From: Holophagales bacterium UBA5066
Lineage (GTDB): Bacteria; Acidobacteriota; Thermoanaerobaculia; UBA5066
Direction of reading: 5' to 3'
Assembly (NCBI GenBank): GCA_002414905.1
Contig: DIAY01000149.1
Coordinates: 1 to 5,194, forward strand
Length of the DNA: 5,194 nt
Within the stretch, counting starts at the first letter, position 1. Each line of letters starts with the position of its first letter. Both the position numbers and the translations under genes were made by a program. The notes beneath the pieces are model-generated. The model made no database searches, was not told where the DNA came from, and was given only the letters and a program-made list of their open reading frames with translations. Positions 1-5,194 of the stretch are shown piece after piece.

Positions 1-624
1 GGGCTCATCTTCCTCGCTGGCTTCCTCGACTCGCTCGATGGTCGCGTGGCCCGGATGACGGGCTCGACGTCGGCGTTCGGCGAGCAGCTCGACTCGCTCG
101 CCGACGTCCTCTCGTTCGGACTCGCCCCCGCGTTCCTCGTCTATCACTGGGCGCTTGCGGGCTACGGCCGGATCGGGCTTTTCGCGTCGTTCCTCTTTCT
201 CGTCTGCGGGGCGTGCCGGCTCGCACGATTCAACGTCCAGCTCAACGTCGTCGACAAGCGGTGGTTCGTGGGCCTGCCCATTCCGGCCGCCGCAGGCGCC
301 CTCTGCGGTCTCATCTGGGTCCTGCCCGAGCCGCTCCCGGACCCGCGGATCGGAGTAGCGTTCCTCGCCATCACCCTCCTCCTCGGCTTCCTGATGGTCT
401 CGACGTTCCGCTACCGGTCCTTCAAGGACGTGGACCTGCGCTCGCGCCGCTCGGCCCGCCTCGTTCCGCTCCTCGGCTTCGTGGTCGCCGCCGTGGCGGC
501 CTGGCGCCCGGATGTCTGTCTCGCAGGAATCGCTCTCGTCTACGCCTCGTCGGCTCCGGTCGCGCGCCTCGTGACGGCGCTGTTCCCCCGCCGAACGCCC
601 CCCGTGGCAGGATCTCCGGCATGA
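1..624 (+). CDS. pssA: CDP-diacylglycerol--serine O-phosphatidyltransferase (phosphatidylserine synthase), 5' partial
   Basis: Integral membrane enzyme that joins CDP-diacylglycerol and L-serine to make phosphatidylserine, the precursor of phosphatidylethanolamine. The frame is open from base 1, so the start and probably the first 40-60 residues (first membrane helices) lie upstream; 207 residues remain. Seen directly: the full CDP-alcohol phosphatidyltransferase motif DGx2ARx8Gx3Dx3D at residues 13-35 (D13, G14, A17, R18, G27, D31, D35), whose aspartates bind the metal and CDP. PssA-type motifs follow: GLAPAFLVYHW at 40-50, RLARFN at 73-78, FVGLPIPAAAG at 89-99 and MVSTFRYRSFKDVD at 132-145. 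Hydrophobic stretches lie at about 56-72, 93-108, 116-134, 155-168 and 172-187. These motifs favour PssA over PgsA or other family members. A GTG at 46 is inside the catalytic motif and is not a start. The stop overlaps the next gene's ATG, so the two are probably translated together. Confidence 0.93.
   Translation, partial: GLIFLAGFLDSLDGRVARMTGSTSAFGEQLDSLADVLSFGLAPAFLVYHWALAGYGRIGLFASFLFLVCGACRLARFNVQLNVVDKRWFVGLPIPAAAGALCGLIWVLPEPLPDPRIGVAFLAITLLLGFLMVSTFRYRSFKDVDLRSRRSARLVPLLGFVVAAVAAWRPDVCLAGIALVYASSAPVARLVTALFPRRTPPVAGSPA
609..612 (+). promoter_or_regulatory. Shine-Dalgarno site for the ASADH-like gene
   Basis: AGGA lies 8 bases before the ATG at 621 and inside the end of the pssA frame. 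It is the feature that fixes the start of the downstream gene at 621, although that frame stays open back to 213. The spacing is normal for a ribosome binding site. Confidence 0.6.
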
Positions 625-1610
625 GGGGTCTTTCCGTCGCCGTGGTGGACCCCGGGAGCCTCGTCGGACGCGACGTCAAGGCGGTCCTGCGTGAGCGCCA
701 CTTCCCCGCCGCGAACCTTCACCTGTTCCAGACGGGCAATCCTTCCGCGGGCTTGCTGACAGAGGATGACGGCGAAGCGGCGTACGTCGCCGCGCTCGAG
801 CCGGACAGCCTTTCAACCTGCCAGATCGCATTTTTCTGCGGCACCTCCGACGCGACGACCCGCTTCCTTTCCGTCCGTGCCTCCGACTCGTGCGTCGCCA
901 TCGACCTTTCCGGCCAGCGAGCCGCAGGGGTCTTCGTCGACGCGTTGCGCGGCACGCTCCCGTCTCCCCTGCCAACGAGCGACCACCTCCTCCTGCGGGA
1001 CCCGGCCGCCACAGTCCTCGCGGACGCCGTAGCCGCGCTCGAAAGCCTCCGGCCCGTTCAGGCCATCACCGTGGCGATCGACAGGCCCGTCAGTGAGCTG
1101 GGCAAGGACGCCCTCGACGAGCTCTTTCAGCAGGCGATCGCCATCGCTTCGTTCCGAAGCGTTCCGAAGGACCACCTCGGCGCCCAGTGCGCCTTCAACG
1201 TCCTCTCCCCCGCCGACACGGACGCCTTCGAGACCCGGGTGACCGGAGACGTTCGGGCCCTCCTCGGGCGCGAGCTCCCCATGAGCGTCCTCTCGGTCCG
1301 GGCCAGTATCTTCCACGGAACGACCCTTCGCCTCGAGGCTCGCTTCGACGGCGAGGCGCCAGACCCTCAGGCCATTCGATCGATGCTTCTGGCCTCGGGC
1401 CGCGGTTTCGCCGAGACCGACGTCGATGGGCCGGCCGGCACCGTCGACGCGGCGGGACGCGACGAAACGCTTCTCATCCGCTCGTCGTCGACGGGCTCCA
1501 CGGTTCGCCTCCTCCTCGCCTCCGACGACCTCCGGCGCCCCGGTGCGCTCCTGGCCGTGAGGGTCGCGGAAGCGGTGGTGGCCGAGAGGGGCCTCCTTCC
1601 CGACGCCTGA
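621..1610 (+). CDS. Aspartate-semialdehyde dehydrogenase-like protein (Usg-type), probable pseudoenzyme
   Basis: A 329-residue protein with the layout of the ASADH family: an N-terminal Rossmann domain (about 1-125), then the dimerisation/catalytic domain (about 126-310). Family landmarks seen: IDLSG at 94-98, the block VSELGKDALDELFQQ at 157-171, AFNVL at 191-195, and a closing segment SDDLRRPGALLAVRVAE at 301-317 matching the usual ADNxRxGAAxNAVxIAE. Key positions are changed. The NPNC(S/T)T site reads DPAAT (127-131), so the catalytic Cys is Ala130. The PVxxGH site reads SIFHGT (229-234), so the catalytic His is Thr234. The GxxGxxG loop reads DPGSLVG (10-16). It should not catalyse the ASADH reaction. 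E. coli Usg, a Cys-less relative of about the same length, is the closest parallel I can recall. The start at 621 has a good Shine-Dalgarno site and overlaps the pssA stop as ATGA, implying coupled translation. Function is unknown; the fold assignment is firm, the inactive status is inferred by eye alignment. Confidence 0.88.
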   Translation: MRGLSVAVVDPGSLVGRDVKAVLRERHFPAANLHLFQTGNPSAGLLTEDDGEAAYVAALEPDSLSTCQIAFFCGTSDATTRFLSVRASDSCVAIDLSGQRAAGVFVDALRGTLPSPLPTSDHLLLRDPAATVLADAVAALESLRPVQAITVAIDRPVSELGKDALDELFQQAIAIASFRSVPKDHLGAQCAFNVLSPADTDAFETRVTGDVRALLGRELPMSVLSVRASIFHGTTLRLEARFDGEAPDPQAIRSMLLASGRGFAETDVDGPAGTVDAAGRDETLLIRSSSTGSTVRLLLASDDLRRPGALLAVRVAEAVVAERGLLPDA

Positions 1611-1633
1611 GCTGCTCCCCGGCGCCGCAGGCG
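1604..1633. terminator. Weak inverted repeat at the convergent gene junction
   Basis: CGCCTG (1604-1609) and CAGGCG (1628-1633) form a perfect 6-bp stem around an 18-base loop that itself holds the palindrome GGCGCC (1621-1626). It lies between the two converging stop codons, where a shared terminator would be expected. No T-tract follows on either strand and the loop is long, so an intrinsic terminator is doubtful. Similar repeats arise by chance in DNA this GC-rich. Confidence 0.2.
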
Positions 1634-1643
1634 GGCCCGTTCC

Positions 1644-3188
1644 TCAGCGCTTCTTCAGCTTCGGTATCGAAGGCTGGAGCTTCGGCTTCGCTTTCGCTGC
1701 CGGGGCCGGAGCGGGCGGCGGCGAGATGGACACCTCGGTTTCGGCTCCCGTGATCGTTCGCCCGTCCGGCAGCGTCAGCTGGTAGGAGACGAACACGCGG
1801 GGCCGCCCCCCGGAGATCCGGATCGGACCGACGACATTCGCCTCCTCGGACGCGAAGAAGTTCTCAAAGAGCCGGCAAGCCGTTGCCCGTCCGAACGGGG
1901 CCACCTGCTTCATGTCCCGGGCCGAGGCGAAGAGCTCGTACCTGTCGAAGTCGCCGGCGCCCAGGGCCGTGAAAACTCCCCCCTCGAGCCGTATGGTGAT
2001 CTGGTTTCCGAAGCGCGTCAGCTCGCTCGGCGTCGGGCCGGGATTCGACACGCGCAGCCAGACCTCACCCCCTCTTCCCGTCCCCTCGGCAGGCTCGATG
2101 GAAAGGCTCGGCTCCCAGGGCTTTCCCGTCAGGAGCGCACGGATGGCCGGATAGCCGCTCAGCCGGCCGTCCCGCGGAACGCCGTCGACGAGGAAGACCC
2201 GGCCCGCGAGCTTCGGCGCGCCCCAATGCGAGGTCGCCGAGACGAAGCGAACCAGGTCGGCAAAGGGAAGGATGTCGAATCGGGCCCGTCCGCCGTCCTC
2301 CGACAGGAGGCTCCTGGCCCTCTCGTAGCCTGCGCGGGGCTTGAAGTTGTAAATGCTGCCCGGATCGCTCGAGAGCACGGACGCGAAATCGAAATCGAGG
2401 CTGCGGTCCTCGGAGAGCTTATCGATCTCACCGTCGGGAAGCCGGCGGGCCCGGGCGCCGGAGCCCGTTACGCCGTAGCCGCCCGGAACGAACAGGAGCC
2501 GGAACGGAATCGGGAACGCCTTCGCCTCCTCCTGGGACATCTCGCGAACGAACGTGTCGGCTGTCTCCGGCCGGCGTCCGAAAGTGAAGACGAGGGCTTC
2601 GTCCGCCACCCCCTCGAGTGGCTTCCAGGTCCCCTCGGGCGCTCCGGTCGGCAGCGTCACGGAGATCGTCAGTCCCTTGAGCCGGGACTTGAGAACAGCG
2701 AGCGTCTTCGCGAGGGCCAGGGCATCCGCCGGCGCCGGCAGGAGATGAAGGTGGACGCCGGAGACGTTCGCCCACGCCTTCGCTTCGGCGACCAGGCTCG
2801 CGGCGCCGTTGGCCCATTTCTCACCCACCATCTCCGGCTGGGCCGTTCGCAGCGCTCCCTCGACGCCCGGCTCGCCCATCAGGACGAGGACGACCGGTCG
2901 TTGGATCGAGCTCGGCGGCGGGGGAAAGGGCCGGACCTGGCCGTTTGCCGAGAATGTCGCCGCCACCACATACAGGCGGCGCACTCCCATCGCGTCGAAC
3001 TCGGGAGAGAGCTCCTCGGGAACGACGGCGGGAGCCTCGGCCAGGAAGAGAGCGTCCTCGCGGGGCGGCAGGGCGGACGAGTCTCGACCGCCGAGCGGCA
3101 ATCCCTTTCCACACGCTCCCGCGCCGGCCGTGCCGAGGAGGAGCAGACCGATGGCGAGTCGGCGCGCGAGCCTGGCATTCGAGAGCAT
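1644..3188 (-). CDS. Exported probable lipoprotein, DUF3142-like, function unknown
   Basis: A 514-residue protein. The N terminus is a clear export signal: basic n-region (R6, R9, R10), hydrophobic core at about 11-20, then AGAC ending at Cys26, a loose lipobox. Lipid attachment at Cys26 is likely, but ordinary cleavage after an A-x-A site is possible. Residues 45-240 alternate short beta-like strands (RLYVVAATF at 71-79, RPVVLVLMG at 97-105, GVHLHLLPAP at 144-153, LTISVTLPTG at 173-182, ALVFTFGRR at 198-206) with helical segments. This resembles, from memory, DUF3142 proteins (barrel-like, unknown function), but the acidic residues I associate with their LDxD strand are absent. The region from 355 to 490 looks like an all-beta Ig-like domain, followed by a Pro/Ala/Lys-rich tail (490-514). 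The start at 3188 is chosen because upstream residues lack a signal and overlap the kinase gene. No Shine-Dalgarno precedes it. It begins 13 bases after the kinase stop and is probably co-transcribed. Confidence 0.8.
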   Translation of the reverse strand: MLSNARLARRLAIGLLLLGTAGAGACGKGLPLGGRDSSALPPREDALFLAEAPAVVPEELSPEFDAMGVRRLYVVAATFSANGQVRPFPPPPSSIQRPVVLVLMGEPGVEGALRTAQPEMVGEKWANGAASLVAEAKAWANVSGVHLHLLPAPADALALAKTLAVLKSRLKGLTISVTLPTGAPEGTWKPLEGVADEALVFTFGRRPETADTFVREMSQEEAKAFPIPFRLLFVPGGYGVTGSGARARRLPDGEIDKLSEDRSLDFDFASVLSSDPGSIYNFKPRAGYERARSLLSEDGGRARFDILPFADLVRFVSATSHWGAPKLAGRVFLVDGVPRDGRLSGYPAIRALLTGKPWEPSLSIEPAEGTGRGGEVWLRVSNPGPTPSELTRFGNQITIRLEGGVFTALGAGDFDRYELFASARDMKQVAPFGRATACRLFENFFASEEANVVGPIRISGGRPRVFVSYQLTLPDGRTITGAETEVSISPPPAPAPAAKAKPKLQPSIPKLKKR

Positions 3189-3196
3189 TGCGAAAA

Positions 3197-3204
3197 TGAT
3201 ATCA
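3197..3204. repeat. Palindrome TGATATCA at the kinase stop/lipoprotein leader
   Basis: A perfect 8-bp palindrome that contains the kinase TGA stop and sits just before the lipoprotein start at 3188. With the adjoining run of T on the minus strand it makes the most AT-rich patch in the window. An open, unstructured leader could help ribosomes restart without a Shine-Dalgarno site. It is too short to call an operator. Confidence 0.25.
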
Positions 3205-5194
3205 GCCGGCCGTCGGGAGGACGAAGCCGATCCGGAGCCCCCCCAGAGGTGAACGTTCGGCGATGAGCCGTCCACCGTTCTCCTCCACGGCCCGCCGAGC
3301 GGCCGCCAGGCCCATGCCCGAGCCCCGCAACTTCGTCGAGAAGCACGGATCGAAGATCCGATGGAGGTCGGCCTCCGGTACCCCCGGTCCGTCGTCGTCG
3401 CACGTCACCTCGACTTCGAGCCCGCCGCGAGGTCCGACTGCGGTTCTCGCACCGATCTCGACTCGTCCCCCCGCCTGCTCGAGAGCCTCCGCTGCGTTGA
3501 GGACGAAGTTCGACACGGCGTCGCGCAGCAGGGAACGGTCTACGAAGAGATCCGGGAGGCCTTCTTCCGCTCCCCAGGAGACGCTGACCCTGGCGTGAGC
3601 GGCGAAGTCCGACGCGACTTCCGCCAGGAGCGCGGCCAGACCTGCTCCCCCGAGAAGGCTCCTCTTCGGCGCAGCGGGGCTCGCGAATCGGGCGAGTCGT
3701 CCCGTTCGCTCCGTCAGCAGGTCGACCTGCCGGAGGATCGTCGAGGCCGCTTCGCCGAGCTTGCCGGCGTCGGGAGGGGTCCCCCGGTCCGCGCTCCGGG
3801 CGAGCCGCTCTGCCGTCAGGCGGATGGGGGTAAGAGGGTTTTTGATGTCGTGCGCCACCGCCCGGGCCGCCTCGACCCACGTCTCGAGTCGCTCGGCGCG
3901 CGTGAAATCGGTCAGGTCCTCCAGCAGGAGAACCGTTCGATGTCCCTCAGCGTCGGCGGGGAGGTCGGCGACGACGAGACGCAGGACCGTTTCCTTCCCC
4001 ACCCCGCGGAGCGACACCCTCGTCTCGAACGGTCTTGCGTGTCCGAGCGCGGCCAGAACGGGCTCGAAGCGTGCCGGCGCGAGGCGCTCGGAAATCCGGG
4101 CGCCGCCGGCGAGCAAGGCATCGGCTGCCGGGTTCGCAAACAGGATTCGGCCGTCTTCCTCGCGGAACAGGATCGCCGCCGGGGTGAGGCTTCCGAGGAG
4201 GCTCACGGCCGCTTCCCTCTCGCGCTCGAGAAGCTCCGTCCGCTCCCGGACCCTGTCGGACATGGCCCCGAACGCGTCGACCAGCCGCGCCAGGTCGACC
4301 ACTTCCGGCATCCGGATCGGGCCGGGCGCGTCGCCTGCACCGACACGCTCCGCCGCCGCGACGAGATCCTCGAGCGGTCGCGAGAGCTCGAGAGCGCCGC
4401 GCCCGCCGAGCGCGAGGGCGCCGAGCGCGACGGCGACCGCGAGGAGGACAAGCGCATCGACCGCTTCCCGCCCCGCCGGGTCCTCGCCGAGAACCACGGC
4501 AAGGGTCGTCCGATCCTCCCTCGAGAGCGTCACAGCCGCCTCCGCCACCCGCCTCGCGCCCGGCCGGACAGGGGCCCGAATCGCCGCGGCCTCGCTTGCG
4601 CCGTTCGCGAGCCCGGCCGCGACGAGCGAGGCGAGCCGTTCAGGGGCCAGGCCCGCCGCGACAGGAACGGCCCGCGAGGCGGCGGCAAGAGCTCCGCCGC
4701 GGTACAGGAGCAGGTCGACGCCGACCACCGAGGCGGCCCGGTTCAGATCCGCTGGGGAAGGCGTCTCATCCACCCGCTCCTCGAGAAGGCGGCGTCCTTC
4801 CGTGAGGAGCTGCAGCGCGTGCCTCTCCGTCGCGTGGGCGGAAGAGCGATCCAGCGCCGTCCTCACCATCAAGGCGCCCGCCGCGAGGGGCGCGGCACCG
4901 GAGACGAGGAGTGCGAGCGCGAGCCGACCCCGGAAAGTACCGAAGAGCCGTTGCCGCGATCCCGCTTGTCCCTTCGCCCTTGTCCGCCCGAGAGCAATCA
5001 GCTCTCCCCCGAAAAGGAGGACGAGGGCGAACGGCAGGGCCATTTCGGCGGCGGCGACGGCCGACCCCAGTGCGAAGCCCGGCTCGGGAACGTCAATGCC
5101 CCATCCAACGAAACCGCTCCCCGAAACGCGGACCGTCATTCGCCAGCGCCGCTCTCCCGAGACCTCCATTCCCCACGCAACGCCGTCCCGACGC
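3202..5194 (-). CDS. NtrY-like membrane sensor histidine kinase (HAMP-PAS-HisKA-HATPase), 5' partial
   Basis: Autophosphorylating sensor kinase of a two-component system. The frame is open to the window edge; residues are numbered from an internal ATG at 5169 (655 residues), another ATG lying at 5139. Membrane segments are at about 34-60, 82-104 and 237-256. An extracytoplasmic sensor (105-236) lies between the last two, then HAMP (about 256-310), a short charged linker, and PAS (about 323-425). The dimerisation helix carries the phospho-acceptor motif AHDIKNPLTPIRL with His440. The ATPase domain shows the N box (N554, N558), G1 DDDGPGV (591-597), F box FDPCFSTK (606-613) and G2 GSGMGLA (617-623). 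HDIKNPLTPI and the HAMP-PAS order point to the NtrY group. The basic loop 61-80 should be cytoplasmic, putting the residues before 34 outside the membrane, so an earlier membrane segment is expected upstream of the window. Neither ATG has a well-placed Shine-Dalgarno. The signal and the response regulator are not visible here. Confidence 0.93.
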   Translation of the reverse strand, partial: RRDGVAWGMEVSGERRWRMTVRVSGSGFVGWGIDVPEPGFALGSAVAAAEMALPFALVLLFGGELIALGRTRAKGQAGSRQRLFGTFRGRLALALLVSGAAPLAAGALMVRTALDRSSAHATERHALQLLTEGRRLLEERVDETPSPADLNRAASVVGVDLLLYRGGALAAASRAVPVAAGLAPERLASLVAAGLANGASEAAAIRAPVRPGARRVAEAAVTLSREDRTTLAVVLGEDPAGREAVDALVLLAVAVALGALALGGRGALELSRPLEDLVAAAERVGAGDAPGPIRMPEVVDLARLVDAFGAMSDRVRERTELLEREREAAVSLLGSLTPAAILFREEDGRILFANPAADALLAGGARISERLAPARFEPVLAALGHARPFETRVSLRGVGKETVLRLVVADLPADAEGHRTVLLLEDLTDFTRAERLETWVEAARAVAHDIKNPLTPIRLTAERLARSADRGTPPDAGKLGEAASTILRQVDLLTERTGRLARFASPAAPKRSLLGGAGLAALLAEVASDFAAHARVSVSWGAEEGLPDLFVDRSLLRDAVSNFVLNAAEALEQAGGRVEIGARTAVGPRGGLEVEVTCDDDGPGVPEADLHRIFDPCFSTKLRGSGMGLAAARRAVEENGGRLIAERSPLGGLRIGFVLPTAG

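Noticed and set aside
213..620. In-frame upstream extension of the ASADH-like reading frame, which would give 465 residues
   Set aside because: The added residues are Arg/Pro-rich, out of frame with the well-supported pssA, and lack family similarity. The ATG at 621 begins exactly at the Rossmann strand and has a good ribosome site.
813..1316. Minus-strand open frame (167 codons) opposite the ASADH-like gene
   Set aside because: It is low-complexity Gly/Glu/Arg/Val sequence with no domain, opposite a gene with clear family blocks.
1584..1593. GAGGGGCCTC near the end of the ASADH-like gene as a terminator hairpin
   Set aside because: The stem is only 4 bp with a 2-base loop, lies inside the coding region, and no T-tract follows.
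2226..3266. Long + strand open frame (346 codons) opposite the exported protein gene
   Set aside because: Composition is Arg/Gly/Glu-rich with no recognisable domain. It mirrors the minus-strand gene, which has a signal peptide and coherent strand/helix pattern. Long antisense frames are usual at this GC content.
3189..3275. Earlier ATG at 3275 as the start of the exported protein
   Set aside because: It would add 29 residues inside the kinase gene and bury the signal peptide. The ATG at 3188 places the basic n-region and hydrophobic core correctly.
2879..3880. Minus-strand open frame of 333 codons spanning the kinase/lipoprotein junction
   Set aside because: It is a shifted frame over two well-supported genes, extremely rich in Arg, Gly, Ser and Pro, and without any motif.
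1..5194. Search for tRNA, rRNA, CRISPR, insertion sequences or att-like repeats
   Set aside because: The window is almost entirely covered by four coding genes. No direct repeats with regular spacing, terminal inverted repeats, transposase motifs or tRNA-like segments were seen.

Overview
This is a GC-rich, gene-dense window with four protein-coding genes in two convergent pairs and almost no non-coding DNA. I see no RNA gene, mobile element, CRISPR array or long repeat. A GC-rich bacterium with a Gram-negative type envelope is suggested by a PssA-type phosphatidylserine synthase, an NtrY-like membrane histidine kinase and a probable lipoprotein. Acidobacteriota or a deltaproteobacterial-type lineage would fit, but this is an impression from gene style and not a placement.

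Left half, + strand (1-1610). The window opens inside a pssA-like gene (5' end missing) that carries the complete CDP-alcohol phosphatidyltransferase motif and PssA-specific motifs. Its stop codon overlaps the start of the next gene (ATGA). That gene encodes a 329-residue protein with the aspartate-semialdehyde dehydrogenase (ASADH) fold, closest in my reading to the Usg type. It has lost the catalytic Cys, the catalytic His and two glycines of the nucleotide-binding loop, so it should be a pseudoenzyme. The pair looks like one translationally coupled unit.

Right half, - strand (5194-1644). A multi-domain sensor histidine kinase (membrane segments, extracytoplasmic sensor, HAMP, PAS, HisKA, HATPase_c) enters from the right edge. 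Its start is probably outside the window. Thirteen bases after its stop begins a 514-residue exported protein, probably a lipoprotein, with some resemblance to DUF3142-type proteins. The spacing implies co-transcription, so the exported protein may be a partner or output of the kinase, though nothing in the sequence proves this.

The two units meet tail to tail across 33 bases (1611-1643), where only a weak inverted repeat can be seen. No promoter was recognised: the transcription starts of both units appear to lie outside the window. The points most worth following up are the ASADH-fold pseudoenzyme fused by overlap to phospholipid synthesis, and the kinase/exported-protein pair.
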